Shown here: one piece after another, positions 50,282 through 59,635 of the stretch
Layout: every line of letters begins with the position of its first letter
Numbering within the stretch: the stretch's first letter is position 1
From: Streptomyces venezuelae
GTDB taxonomy: Bacteria > Actinomycetota > Actinomycetes > Streptomycetales > Streptomycetaceae
Assembly: GCF_008642375.1 (NCBI RefSeq)
Contig: NZ_CP029194.1
Span: 1,116,001-1,180,000 of the forward strand
DNA: 64,000 nucleotides
Direction: 5' to 3'
The notes under the pieces: model-generated
What the model was told of the DNA's origin: nothing
Seen by the model: only the letters and a program-made list of their open reading frames with translations
Databases searched by the model: none
Translations under genes and position numbers: made by a program

Positions 50282-51195
50282 CAGCCGAGTCCACCCTGAC
50301 CGCCGCCCCCGCCCCCGGGGCCGCGCAGGCCCCCCCGCCCCCCGACCGGACCCCGCCGGCGGCCGGTCGCAAGCGCCGCCCGGCCTGGGACGAGGTCCCC
50401 CGCTGGCAGATCTACCTGCCCCTCGGGATCTACCTCGTCTTCACGCTGGTCCCCTTCTACTGGATCCTGCTGTTCGCGGTGCGGCCGGCCGGTTCCACCT
50501 CGCTCCTGCCCTGGCCGATGACCACCGCGCACTTCGAGAAGGTGTGGACGGAGCGCAGCTTCGGCGTCTTCTTCCAGAACAGCCTGCTCATCGGCATCGC
50601 GGTGCTCGTCATGACCACGGTCGTCGCCCTGGCCGGGGGTTACGCGCTCGCCCGCTTCGACTTCCGGATCAAGAAGGGCTTCATGCTGGCCCTGCTCTGC
50701 TCGCAGTTCGTGCCGGGCGCCCTGCTGCTCGTCCCGCTCTTCCAGATCTTCGCCGAGCTGCGGATGATCAACTCCCTCGGCTCCGTCATCATCGCCGAGA
50801 CCGTCTTCCAGCTCCCGCTGTCGATGATCCTCATCAGCGGCTTCATCAGGAACGTGCCGTACTCCCTGGAGGAGGCCGCCTGGGTCGACGGCTGCAACCG
50901 CTTCTCCGCGTTCCGGATCGTCGTCCTGCCGCTCCTGCGGCCCGGGCTCGTCGCCGTCGGCTCCTTCGCCTTCGTCCACGCCTGGAACCACTTCCTCTTC
51001 GCCCTGATGTTCCTGAGCAGCCAGTCCAAGCAGACGATCCCGGTCGGCCTCAACACCCTGATGGGCGCCGACAGCGTCGACCTCGGCGCGCTCGCGGCGG
51101 GCGGGGTCATCGCCGCCGTCCCCGTCGTCATCGTCTTCGCCTTCATCCAGAAGTGGCTGGTCACCGGCTTCAGCGCCGGGGCGGTGAAGGGATGA
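50278..51195 (+). CDS. sugar ABC transporter permease (MalG type)
   Basis: 305 residues from the GTG at 50278 overlapping the previous stop; the frame is open for kilobases upstream only as a shadow. A Pro/Ala-rich tail precedes membrane segments IYLPLGIYLVFTLVPFYWIL and GIAVLVMTTVVALAGGYALA; the EAA loop is LEEAAWVDGCNRFSAFRIV, and the chain ends FSAGAVKG like other MalG-type permeases. Partner of the permease at 49328. Confidence 0.9.
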   Translation: MTAESTLTAAPAPGAAQAPPPPDRTPPAAGRKRRPAWDEVPRWQIYLPLGIYLVFTLVPFYWILLFAVRPAGSTSLLPWPMTTAHFEKVWTERSFGVFFQNSLLIGIAVLVMTTVVALAGGYALARFDFRIKKGFMLALLCSQFVPGALLLVPLFQIFAELRMINSLGSVIIAETVFQLPLSMILISGFIRNVPYSLEEAAWVDGCNRFSAFRIVVLPLLRPGLVAVGSFAFVHAWNHFLFALMFLSSQSKQTIPVGLNTLMGADSVDLGALAAGGVIAAVPVVIVFAFIQKWLVTGFSAGAVKG

Positions 51196-52391
51196 ACGGC
51201 ATACACACGACCCCGCACAAGGAAGACATGAACACCGCACGTACCCCGTTGCCCGTCGTCCTCGCCGGCGCCCGCGGCCACGGCCGCAGCCACCTCCTCA
51301 ACATCCGCCGCCTCGAGGAGCGCGGCCTCGTCCGCCTCGCCGGGGTCTGCGAGCTGCGCCCGCTGGACGCGGCCGAGCTGGACGGCATCGGGGACCCGGA
51401 GCAGTCCGCCGACTTCGAGGCGCTCCTCGCCTCGACCGGCGCCCGGATGGCCGTGCTCAGCACGCCCATCCAGACCCACACCGACATGACGCTCGCCGCC
51501 GCCCGGCACGGGGCGCACATCCTCCTGGAGAAGCCGCCCGCCCCGTCGCTCGCGGAGTTCCGCAGGATGGCCGACGGGGTCGCCGAGGCCGGGGTGGCCT
51601 GTCAGATCGGCTTCCAGTCGCTCGGCTCGCACGCGGTGCCCGCGATCCGCCGGATGGTCGAGGAGGGCGCTATCGGCGAACTCCTCGGGGTCGGTGCCGC
51701 CGGTGCCTGGGTCCGCGACGAGGCCTACTTCCGGCGCGCGCCCTGGGCGGGTCACCGGCGCCTCGGCGGCGTCGACGTCGTCGACGGGGCGCTCACCAAC
51801 CCCCTCGCGCACGCCGTCGCCACCGCGCTCGCGCTCTCCGGCTCCACCCGGGCCGAGGACGTCGAGCACATCGAGACCGAACTGCACCACGCCAACGCGA
51901 TCGAGTCCGACGACACCTCCTGCGTACGGGTCGTGACGGCGGCCGGCACCCAGGTGACCGTGGCGGCGACGCTCTGCGCCGAGCGGTCCTCGGAGCCGTA
52001 CGTCGTGGTCCACGGCAGCCAGGGCCGCATCACCTTCTGGTACCGGCAGGACCGGGTCCTCGTGCAGCGGGCGGGGCACGGCCCCGTGGAGACCGAGTAC
52101 GGGCGGACCGACCTCCTGGAGAACCTCGTCGCCCATGTGACGGACGGCGAGCCGCTGTGGGTGCCCCCGGCGGAGACCGGTGCGTTCATGCGGGTCGTCG
52201 AGGCGGTTCGGACCGCTCCGGATCCGCTGGAGGTGCCCGCCGGGCACTGGCACGCCGAGCCCGGCGAGAGCGCGCCCCGCCGGGTCGTCGACGGGATCGA
52301 CGCCCTGGTCGACGCCAGCGCCGACGAGCTGAGGCTCTTCTCCGAACTCGGCGCCGCCTGGGCGCCGTCGGCCCGGGCGGGGGCCCGATGA
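51192..52391 (+). CDS. Gfo/Idh/MocA family oxidoreductase
   Basis: 399 residues from the ATG at 51192 (overlap with the permease stop); an ATG at 51228 (MNTARTPL) gives a chain closer to the Rossmann start. The cofactor fold is VVLAGARGHGRSHLLNI, the catalytic-lysine motif EKPPAPS is present, and the C-terminal domain has DGALTNPLAHAVATALALSG with the His used by many members. The family includes sugar 1-dehydrogenases and deoxyhexose-modifying enzymes. Directly coupled to the DUF6807 gene. It could be the dehydrogenase that starts an oxidative arabinose or uronate route; this is inference. Confidence 0.88.
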   Translation: MNGIHTTPHKEDMNTARTPLPVVLAGARGHGRSHLLNIRRLEERGLVRLAGVCELRPLDAAELDGIGDPEQSADFEALLASTGARMAVLSTPIQTHTDMTLAAARHGAHILLEKPPAPSLAEFRRMADGVAEAGVACQIGFQSLGSHAVPAIRRMVEEGAIGELLGVGAAGAWVRDEAYFRRAPWAGHRRLGGVDVVDGALTNPLAHAVATALALSGSTRAEDVEHIETELHHANAIESDDTSCVRVVTAAGTQVTVAATLCAERSSEPYVVVHGSQGRITFWYRQDRVLVQRAGHGPVETEYGRTDLLENLVAHVTDGEPLWVPPAETGAFMRVVEAVRTAPDPLEVPAGHWHAEPGESAPRRVVDGIDALVDASADELRLFSELGAAWAPSARAGAR

Positions 52392-53239
52392 GCACCGAGC
52401 GGCCGACCCTCCTGCGCTGCGCGGGCCGCACCGTCGCCCGTTACACCACCCGGCCCCCGCTGGCCCTCGACCACGCGCCCCGGCCGTACCTGCACCCCGT
52501 GACGACCCTCGGCGGGCGGGTCGTGACCGAGACCGCGCCCGAGGACCATCCGCACCACCTGGGGGCGGGGGTCGCCGTCCCCGACGTGGCGGGCCACAAC
52601 TTCTGGGGCGGGCGCACCTTCGTCCGGGGCCGCGGATCGGTCGAGCTCGACAACCACGGCGTGCAGCGCCACGACGGGTTCAAGCTGTGCGACCCGGACG
52701 GCTTCGTCGAGGAGCTGACCTGGTGGGCGGCGGGTGAGCGGCTCCTGCGCGAGCACCGGACCGTGGCGGCCGTCGCCCTCACGGACACCGCCTGGGCGCT
52801 CGACCTCACCTTCTCCCTCGTGAACGTGTCGGGGCGGGACCTGTCGGTCGGCAGCCCCGCGACGAACGGCCGGCCGGGGGCCGCGTACGGCGGGTTCTTC
52901 TGGCGCGCGCCCAAGGAGGCGGCGGCGCCCGTGGTCTTCGGCGCGGACCCCGGCGCCGACGACGAGGAGTCGGTGCACGGGGCCCGCGCCGACTGGGTGG
53001 CGCTCGCGGGCGAGGGCTGGACCCTGGTCTTCGCCGGGGCGACGGAGACGACCCGGCGCGACCCGTGGTTCGTGCGGGCCGCCGAGTACCCGGGCGTGGG
53101 TTCGTCCCTGGCCCACGACGGCCGGCTGCCGGTGCCCGCCGGGGAGACCTTCGTACGGCGCGTGGTGACCGTCGTGGCCGACGGCCGGCTCGACAAGTCC
53201 GGCGCGGCCGCCCTGATCCGCAAGGCGGTGGCCTCGTGA
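52388..53239 (+). CDS. DUF6807 (PmoA-like) family protein
   Basis: 283 residues from the ATG at 52388 (ATGA overlap). I recognise the fold only by family: RPYLHPVTTLGGRVVTETAPEDHPHHLG, NFWGGRTF, FSLVNVSGRDLSVG, YGGFFWRAP and WVALAGEGWTLVFA are the conserved DUF6807 segments, with clustered His residues (DHPHHLG) that could bind a metal or a sugar acid. These genes very often sit beside a Gfo/Idh oxidoreductase, as here, but their reaction is not established to my knowledge. No signal peptide. Confidence 0.85.
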   Translation: MSTERPTLLRCAGRTVARYTTRPPLALDHAPRPYLHPVTTLGGRVVTETAPEDHPHHLGAGVAVPDVAGHNFWGGRTFVRGRGSVELDNHGVQRHDGFKLCDPDGFVEELTWWAAGERLLREHRTVAAVALTDTAWALDLTFSLVNVSGRDLSVGSPATNGRPGAAYGGFFWRAPKEAAAPVVFGADPGADDEESVHGARADWVALAGEGWTLVFAGATETTRRDPWFVRAAEYPGVGSSLAHDGRLPVPAGETFVRRVVTVVADGRLDKSGAAALIRKAVAS

Positions 53240-54786
53240 CCCGGCCGGCCGGCCCGGCCCCCACGGGCGACCTGGGCGACGGCACGTACCGCAATCCGGT
53301 CCTGGCGGCCGACTGGTCGGACCCGGACGTCGTCCGCGTCGGCGAGGACTTCTACCTGACGGCGTCCAGCTTCGGCCGCGCGCCCGGTCTGCCGCTGCTG
53401 CACTCCCGGGACCTGGTCAACTGGACGATCGTGGGCCACGCCCTGGAGCGGCTCGAACCGGCGCCGGCGTTCACCGCGCCCCGGCACGACCGCGGGGTGT
53501 GGGCCCCCTCGCTCAGGCACCACGACGGCCGGTTCTGGATCTTCTGGGGCGATCCCGACCACGGGATCTACCAGGTCAACGCCCCCTCGGTACGCGGGCC
53601 GTGGACCGCCCCGCACCTGGTGAAGTCGGGGCTCGGACTGATCGACGCCTGCCCGCTGTGGGACGAGGAGTCCGGCGAGGCGTACCTCGTCCACGGGTGG
53701 GCGAAGTCCCGGGCCGGGTTCAACAACCGGCTCACCGGGCACCGGATGAGCCCCGACGGCACGAAGGTCCTCGACGAGGGCCGGGTCCTCGTCGACGCCG
53801 ACCTGATCCCGGGCTGGTTCACCCTGGAGGGCCCGAAGCTCTACCGGCACGACGGCTGGTTCTGGATCCTCGCCCCGGCCGGGGGCGTGGCGACGGGCTG
53901 GCAGGGCGCCTTCCGGTCGCGGTCGTTCCACGGCCCGTACGAGGAGCGGACCGTCCTCGCTCAGGGCGACACCGACGTCAACGGCCCCCACCAGGGCGGC
54001 TGGGTGCGCACCCCGCACGGCGAGGACTGGTTCCTTCACTTCCAGCAGTCGGGCGCGCACGGCCGGCTCGTCCACCTCCAGCCGATGCGCTGGGGCGCGG
54101 ACGGCTGGCCGGTGCTCGGCGACGGCGGCGCACCCGTCCGCGTCCACCGCAAGCCGGCCCTGCCGGAGCAGCCGCCGTCGCGGCCCGCGGTCGACGACAC
54201 CTTCCCCGGCGGGCGGTTCGGCCGCCAGTGGCAGTGGACCGCCAACCCGGAGGAGGGCTGGGCGACCCAGCACGCGGGCGACGGCCTGCGCCTCGGCTGT
54301 GTGCGGACGGATCGGCTCGACGACCTGCGGAGCGTCCCGCACGTGCTCACACAGCGGCTGCCGGCCGGGGCGTGCGCGGTCGAGGTCGGGCTGCGGCTGG
54401 ACGGCGAGGCCCCCGGTGCCCGCGCGGGGCTCGTGGTCCTGGGCGACGCGTACGCCTGGATCGGCCTGGAGCGTGCCCCGGACGGCACGGTCCGGCTGAC
54501 GCACCGCTTCGCCCCGGCCAACGCCGACCGCGAGCGGGACGCGGCCCGCTCCCGGCCGGTGGCCGGGGACCGGGTCCTGCTGCGGATCGAGGTCACGGCG
54601 GACGCGCGCTGCCGGTTCTCGTACTCCTCCCACGGCACCGATGACGGTCCGGTCCCGCTGGGCCCGGAGTTCGCCGCCACCCCCTGGCGCTGGGTCGGTG
54701 CGCTGCTCGGCCTGTTCGCCGGCGCGCCTGAGGGCTCGGGAGACGCCGGGACGGCCGTCTTCTCCGACTTCCGCGTCACCGGCTGA
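53236..54786 (+). CDS. GH43 family glycoside hydrolase with beta-xylosidase C-terminal domain
   Basis: 516 residues from the GTG at 53236 (overlap). No signal peptide, so it works on imported sugars. The five-bladed propeller has the general base Asp in WSDPDVVRVG, the pKa-tuning Asp in LIDACPLWD and the general acid Glu in FTLEGPKLYRHDGWF. The last 200 residues (from DDTFPGGRFGRQWQWTANPE) form the concanavalin-like domain found in beta-xylosidases. Members are beta-xylosidases, alpha-L-arabinofuranosidases or exo-galactanases; in this setting an arabinofuranosidase removing pectin side-chain arabinose is plausible. Confidence 0.9.
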   Translation: MTRPAGPAPTGDLGDGTYRNPVLAADWSDPDVVRVGEDFYLTASSFGRAPGLPLLHSRDLVNWTIVGHALERLEPAPAFTAPRHDRGVWAPSLRHHDGRFWIFWGDPDHGIYQVNAPSVRGPWTAPHLVKSGLGLIDACPLWDEESGEAYLVHGWAKSRAGFNNRLTGHRMSPDGTKVLDEGRVLVDADLIPGWFTLEGPKLYRHDGWFWILAPAGGVATGWQGAFRSRSFHGPYEERTVLAQGDTDVNGPHQGGWVRTPHGEDWFLHFQQSGAHGRLVHLQPMRWGADGWPVLGDGGAPVRVHRKPALPEQPPSRPAVDDTFPGGRFGRQWQWTANPEEGWATQHAGDGLRLGCVRTDRLDDLRSVPHVLTQRLPAGACAVEVGLRLDGEAPGARAGLVVLGDAYAWIGLERAPDGTVRLTHRFAPANADRERDAARSRPVAGDRVLLRIEVTADARCRFSYSSHGTDDGPVPLGPEFAATPWRWVGALLGLFAGAPEGSGDAGTAVFSDFRVTG

Positions 54787-54858
54787 ACACCCCCCTGCCC
54801 CCCTCTGAGCTCCCCCACATCCCCATCCCCGCAAGACCCCGAGAGAAGAGAGCCGACG

Positions 54859-56199
54859 ATGACCATCTTCCCCGGCGGACGGCGCAGAGCCGCCGTCTCC
54901 CTCGCCCTGTCCGGTGTCCTCGCCCTGACCGCCACCGCCTGCGGTGACGACGGCAGCGGCGCGGGCGGCGACCAGGGCACGGAGGGATCGGGCAAGGGCA
55001 AGATCACCTTCTGGGACAACAACGGCGGCGTCCGCACCGATGTCTGGAAGGAGATCATCGCCGACTTCGAGAAGGCGAACCCGGACATCGACGTCGAGTA
55101 CGTCGGCGTGGCCTCCAAGGAGGTGCAGTCCAAGTACGACACCGCCATCCAGGGCGGCGCCCTGCCGGACGTCGGCGGCGTCGGCGCGGCCATGCTCGCC
55201 GGGATCGCCGCCCAGGACGCCCTGGAGCCGCTGGACGCCCGGGTCGAGGACAGCGCGCTCAAGGGCAAGCTGAACACCGGCATGGTCGACAGCGTCAAGG
55301 CCGCCGGCGGCCAGGACAAGCTGTTCACCGTCCCGACCTCCGCCAGCAACGGCGTCCTCTACTACCGCACCGACCTGTTCAAGGCGGCCGGCCTGGCCGA
55401 GCCCACCACCTGGTCGGCGTTCTACGCGGCGGCGGAGAAGCTCACGCAGAAGGACAAGAACCGTTTCGGCTACACGATCCGCGGCGGCGCCGGCTCCATC
55501 GCGCAGGCCCTGGACGCGATGTACGGCCAGAGCGGCATCACGGACTTCTGGAACGGCGACAGGACCACGGTCAACGACCCGAAGAACGTCGCGGCCCTGG
55601 AGAAGTACGCCGGCCTGTTCAAGAGGACGACGCCGGCCGCCGACGTCAACAACGACTTCACCAAGATGGTCGCGCAGTGGGACAGCGGCGAGATCGGCAT
55701 GCTGAACCACAATCTGGGCTCGTACCAGGACCACGTGAAGGCCCTCGGCACCGAGAAGTTCCGGGGCATACCGAACCCGACCCTGGACGACGGCACCCGC
55801 GTACAGGTCTCCAACCCGGTCGACGGCCTCGGCCTCTTCTCGTCCAGCAAGAACAAGGCCGCCGCCTGGAAGTTCATCGAGTTCGCCGCCTCCCACGAGT
55901 CCAACAGCAAGTGGAACAAGTCGGCCGGCGCGATCCCCGCCAACACAGAGGCCGCGAAGGACGCGTGGCTCCAGGAGGCCGAGCCGACCAAGCTCGCCGC
56001 CGACGTCCTCTTCAGCGGCAAGGCCGCGATCGTGCAGCTGCCGTACTACCTGCCCGACTGGAACACCATCTCCAAGGCCGACAACGAGGCCGGCTTCCAG
56101 AAGGTCCTGCTCGGGAAGGCCACGGCCAAGGAGTTCCTCGACGGTCTCGCCGAGCAGCTGAACGCGGCCCAGGCCGAGTGGAAGCAGCAGAAGAAGTGA
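54859..56199 (+). CDS. sugar ABC transporter substrate-binding lipoprotein
   Basis: 446 residues. Signal peptide with lipobox (SGVLALTATACGDDGSG). A solute-binding protein of the sugar type: KITFWDNNGGVRTDVWKEI, PDVGGVGAAMLAGIA, VPTSASNGVLYYRTDLF, GYTIRGGAGSIAQA, and NPVDGLGLFSS. It lies three genes downstream of its presumed permeases, an unusual order, with only 72 bp after the GH43 stop. Its stop overlaps the acetylesterase GTG. Confidence 0.9.
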   Translation: MTIFPGGRRRAAVSLALSGVLALTATACGDDGSGAGGDQGTEGSGKGKITFWDNNGGVRTDVWKEIIADFEKANPDIDVEYVGVASKEVQSKYDTAIQGGALPDVGGVGAAMLAGIAAQDALEPLDARVEDSALKGKLNTGMVDSVKAAGGQDKLFTVPTSASNGVLYYRTDLFKAAGLAEPTTWSAFYAAAEKLTQKDKNRFGYTIRGGAGSIAQALDAMYGQSGITDFWNGDRTTVNDPKNVAALEKYAGLFKRTTPAADVNNDFTKMVAQWDSGEIGMLNHNLGSYQDHVKALGTEKFRGIPNPTLDDGTRVQVSNPVDGLGLFSSSKNKAAAWKFIEFAASHESNSKWNKSAGAIPANTEAAKDAWLQEAEPTKLAADVLFSGKAAIVQLPYYLPDWNTISKADNEAGFQKVLLGKATAKEFLDGLAEQLNAAQAEWKQQKK

Positions 56200-57026
56200 G
56201 CGTCGGCCGCCGCGCGGTGGTCACGGCCGGGGCGGGCCTCGCGCTCGCCCTGGCCGGGGCGTCCAGCGCCCGTTCCCAAGGACTCCCTGACCCAGGACTC
56301 CCTCCCAAAGGACGCCCCCGTATGCGCACCGTGTTCCTCGCGGGCGACTCCACGGCCGCCCAGAAGTACGCCGACGCCGCGCCCGAGACCGGCTGGGGCA
56401 TGGCACTCCCTTTCTTCCTGCACAAGGGAATGACCGTCGCCAACCACGCGGTCAACGGACGCAGCACCAAGAGCTTCCTCGACGAGGGCCGGCTCGACGC
56501 GATCCTGACGGCGATCCGCCCCGGCGACCTGCTCCTGGTCCAGTTCGGCCACAACGACGCCAAGACCGCCGACCCCACCCGCTACACCGAGCCGTGGACC
56601 ACCTACCAGGACAACCTGCGGGTCTTCGTCGAGGGCGCGCGGGCCAGGGGCGCCCTCCCGGTGCTCGCGACCTCCGTCGAGCGGCGGAAGTTCGCCGCCG
56701 ACGGCACGGCGCTGCGCACGCACGGCGCCTATCCGGCGGCGATGCGGGAGGCCGCCGTGGAGTCGGACGTCCCGCTCCTCGACATCGAGGCGCTGTCCCT
56801 CGCCCTGTGGCAGGAGCTCGGCCCCGAGGCCACGAAGACCTACTTCAACTGGACCGCGACCGAGCAGGACAACACCCACTTCAACCCGCCCGGCGCGATC
56901 GAGGTGGCCCGCCTCGTCACCGCCGAGCTGCTCCGTACACACGTCCTCGCACCGCGCGAGACGTGCCGCCTGGACGACTCCGTCCCCACCGACCGGATCA
57001 CCTGGCCCGTTTCCGAGGAGAGCTGA
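56196..57026 (+). CDS. rhamnogalacturonan acetylesterase, SGNH/GDSL family (CE12-like)
   Basis: 276 residues from the GTG at 56196 (GTGA overlap). An RR-containing signal (GRRAVVTAGAGLALALAGAS) suggests export, perhaps by Tat. SGNH blocks: Ser in FLAGDSTAA, Gly in GWGMAL, Asn in FGHNDAK, and the Asp/His pair in DNTHFNPPG. NHAVNGRSTKSF is typical of rhamnogalacturonan acetylesterases. It removes acetyl groups that block enzymes on the rhamnogalacturonan backbone. Confidence 0.88.
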   Translation: MSVGRRAVVTAGAGLALALAGASSARSQGLPDPGLPPKGRPRMRTVFLAGDSTAAQKYADAAPETGWGMALPFFLHKGMTVANHAVNGRSTKSFLDEGRLDAILTAIRPGDLLLVQFGHNDAKTADPTRYTEPWTTYQDNLRVFVEGARARGALPVLATSVERRKFAADGTALRTHGAYPAAMREAAVESDVPLLDIEALSLALWQELGPEATKTYFNWTATEQDNTHFNPPGAIEVARLVTAELLRTHVLAPRETCRLDDSVPTDRITWPVSEES

Positions 57027-57028
57027 CC

Positions 57029-58324
57029 GTGAACCGAAGCAAGCAGCTGGGAGTGGTGGCCGCGACCGCCCTCGCCCTGACGGTCACCGCGCCCGCCGCC
57101 GGCGCCCACACCGGCCACCGCCCCGCCGTCGACCCGGCCAGGGCGACCCTGCCGGCCGGCGACGGCTGGGCGGCCGAGGGCGCCGGCACCACCGGCGGGT
57201 CCGCCGCCGACGCGTCCCGGGTCTTCACCGTCACCACCTGGGCGGAGTTCCGCACCGCGCTCGAAGCGCCCGGCACCGAGCCCCGGATCGTGAAGGTACG
57301 GGGCACGCTGAACGCCACCGCCGACGGCTGCGCCGCCTTCGAGGCCCCCGGCTACGACTTCGCCCGCTACCTCGCCGCCTACGATCCGGCGGTCTGGGGG
57401 TACGAGAACGAGGTCACCGGCCCCCAGGAGGACCTGCGGGCCGCCTCGGCCACCGCGCAGGGCAAGGCGATCAAGGTGAAGGTGCCGGCGAACACCACGA
57501 TCGTGGGTGTCGGGAGGCACGCGGGGATCACCGGCGGCAGCCTCCAGGTGCAGGGCGTGGACAACGTCATCGTCCGCAACCTCACCCTGGAGAGCCCCCT
57601 CGACTGCTTCCCGCAGTGGGACCCGACGGACGGCGCGACCGGGGCGTGGAACTCCGAGTACGACAGCCTCGTCGTGTACGGCTCCACACACGTCTGGATC
57701 GACCACAACACCTTCACCGACGGGGCCCACCCGGACAGTTCGCTGCCCTCGTACTACGGGGAGGTCTACCAGCAGCACGACGGCGAGCTGGACGTCGTGC
57801 GCGGCGCGGACCTCGTCACGGCCTCGTGGAACGTCTTCACCGACCACGACAAGACCCTGATGATCGGCAACAGCGACAGCGCGGGCGCCACGGACCGCGG
57901 CAAGCTCCGCGTCACCCTCCACCACAACCTCTTCGACAAGGTCGTGGAGCGGGCGCCCCGGGTGCGCTTCGGTCAGGTCGACGCCTACAACAACCACTTC
58001 GTGGTGGCGGGCCCGCCCTACGTCTACAGCCTCGGCATCGGCCAGGAGTCCCAGCTCGTCGCCGAGAAGAACGCGTTCACGCTCGCCGCCGACGTGCCCG
58101 CCGGGCAGATCCTGAAGAAGTGGAAGGACGCACCGGTCACGACCTCCGGCAACTACGTCGACGGCCGCCCGGTCGACCTGCTCGCCGTCCACAACGAGCA
58201 GTTCCCCGGGGAGATCCTGCGCGGCGACGCGGGCTGGACGCCGGCGCTGCGCACGCGTGTCGACCACCCCAGGGCCGTCCCGGCCCTCGTCGACCACCGC
58301 GCGGGCGCCGGCCGCCTGCGCTGA
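57029..58324 (+). CDS. secreted pectate lyase, PL1 family
   Basis: 431 residues from the GTG at 57029, only two bases after the upstream stop. Signal peptide (LGVVAATALALTVTAPAAGAHT). Parallel beta-helix lyase: VWIDHNTFTDG, LVTASWNVFTDHDKTLMIG with calcium-binding Asp/His, and catalytic Arg in ERAPRVRFGQVDAYNNHF. It cleaves polygalacturonate by beta-elimination once methyl groups are removed, and the next gene encodes the methylesterase. Products would be unsaturated oligogalacturonides, but no gene for their further breakdown (GH88, GH105, KduI/KduD) is present here. Confidence 0.93.
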   Translation: MNRSKQLGVVAATALALTVTAPAAGAHTGHRPAVDPARATLPAGDGWAAEGAGTTGGSAADASRVFTVTTWAEFRTALEAPGTEPRIVKVRGTLNATADGCAAFEAPGYDFARYLAAYDPAVWGYENEVTGPQEDLRAASATAQGKAIKVKVPANTTIVGVGRHAGITGGSLQVQGVDNVIVRNLTLESPLDCFPQWDPTDGATGAWNSEYDSLVVYGSTHVWIDHNTFTDGAHPDSSLPSYYGEVYQQHDGELDVVRGADLVTASWNVFTDHDKTLMIGNSDSAGATDRGKLRVTLHHNLFDKVVERAPRVRFGQVDAYNNHFVVAGPPYVYSLGIGQESQLVAEKNAFTLAADVPAGQILKKWKDAPVTTSGNYVDGRPVDLLAVHNEQFPGEILRGDAGWTPALRTRVDHPRAVPALVDHRAGAGRLR

Positions 58325-58417
58325 CCCCCGAGCGGAAGGGGGCCGGGGCCGACGCGCCTCCCCGGCCTCCTTCCTCCTGTGCCCCCTCCCCTTCCCGCAC
58401 CGCGAAGGAGCACCCGC

Positions 58418-59584
58418 ATGCCCTCGCACCACCCCGCAAGCGCCACCCCCGAAAGCGCCGCCCCCGGTACCGCAGCCCCCGGCCGCCGCGCCCTGCTCAC
58501 CGCCGGTCTCGGCGCCGCCGTCGCCCTGGCCCTGCCCGCCACGACCGCGAGCGCCTCCCCGCCGTCGAACAGGCCCTTCGGCCGCTTCGGTTCGCCCGCC
58601 GCCCGCCTCACCGAGCGGACGCTGTACGTGCACCCCGGCGGCAGCGGCGACCACACCACCGTCCAGGCCGCGGTCACCGCCGCGAGCGGCGCCGGCTGGA
58701 CACTGGTCCTGGCGCCCGGGGCGTACCGGGAGACGGTCCTCGTGAGCGCCGCCCGCACCGGCATGACCTGGATCGGCGCGAGCGGGGATCCCCGGGACGT
58801 CGTCGTGGTGTACGACAACGCGGCGGGCACGCCCCGCCCCGAGGGCGGCACCTACGGCACGAGCGGCTCCGCGACGACCACCGTGCAGGCGGACGGCTTC
58901 ACCGCCCAGGGCGTGACGTTCGCCAACGACTTCCTCCGCACCGACCTCCCCGGGAACGCCGGCACACAGGCCGTCGCGCTGAAGGCGCAGGGCGACCGCT
59001 CGGCGTTCTTCCACTGCCGGTTCCTCGGCCACCAGGACACGCTGTACGCGGACTCGACGTCCCTGGCGTCCTTCGCCCGGCAGTACTTCGCGCACTGCTA
59101 CGTCGAGGGTGACGTCGACTTCGTCTTCGGACGGGCCCGGGCGGTCTTCGAGCACTGCCACTTCCGTACGCTGGTCCGCACCGATCTGGCGGGCGCCCCG
59201 TACGGTTTCGTGTTCGCCCCGTCGACGGCGGGCCCCAACCCGTACGGCTTCCTGGCCTCGCGCTGCCGGATCACCAGCGAGGCACCCGGCGGCTACTACA
59301 AGCTGGCCAGGCCCTGGGTGCCGAGCTCGGACACGACCGCCCGGCCGTCGCTCGTGGTCCGGGACAGTGTCCTCGGCCCCGGGATCGACGCCGTCGCCCC
59401 GTACGCGAACATGCGCGACGCCCACCCGTGGCAGGCGCAGCGCTTCGCCGAGTACCGCAACACCGGCCGGGGCGCGACGGTCACCGTCCCCGAGAACCGC
59501 CCCCAGCTCGACGCCGTCGCGGCCGCGACGGCGACCCGGGAGACGTATCTGGGCGACTGGATCCCCCGCAGGCCCCGCACCTGA
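58418..59584 (+). CDS. secreted pectinesterase, CE8 family
   Basis: 388 residues from the ATG at 58418, preceded by GAAGGAG; an in-frame ATG at 58379 is less well placed. A signal peptide with an RR motif (GRRALLTAGLGAAVALAL) suggests Tat export. CE8 landmarks: GNAGTQAVALKAQGDRSAF, catalytic Asp in FLGHQDTLYAD, second Asp in VEGDVDFVFGRA and Arg in LARPWVP. It removes methyl esters from homogalacturonan so the pectate lyase can act. Last gene of the plus-strand pectin series, followed by a strong terminator. Confidence 0.94.
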   Translation: MPSHHPASATPESAAPGTAAPGRRALLTAGLGAAVALALPATTASASPPSNRPFGRFGSPAARLTERTLYVHPGGSGDHTTVQAAVTAASGAGWTLVLAPGAYRETVLVSAARTGMTWIGASGDPRDVVVVYDNAAGTPRPEGGTYGTSGSATTTVQADGFTAQGVTFANDFLRTDLPGNAGTQAVALKAQGDRSAFFHCRFLGHQDTLYADSTSLASFARQYFAHCYVEGDVDFVFGRARAVFEHCHFRTLVRTDLAGAPYGFVFAPSTAGPNPYGFLASRCRITSEAPGGYYKLARPWVPSSDTTARPSLVVRDSVLGPGIDAVAPYANMRDAHPWQAQRFAEYRNTGRGATVTVPENRPQLDAVAAATATRETYLGDWIPRRPRT

Positions 59585-59594
59585 CGGGGACACG

Positions 59595-59631
59595 CGAAGC
59601 ACCCGGGCCCGGACGGGGCCCGGGTGCTTCG
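59595..59631. terminator. bidirectional terminator hairpin
   Basis: A perfect 16-bp stem (59595-59610 with 59616-59631; arm begins CGAAGCACCCGG) and a five-base loop lie between the convergent pectinesterase and carboxylesterase genes. Confidence 0.87.
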
Positions 59632-59635
59632 TCGT

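Noticed and set aside
52441..55896. 1151-residue minus-strand open frame
   Set aside because: It is antisense to the DUF6807, GH43 and binding-protein genes, which have clear motifs and overlaps; the minus frame has none.
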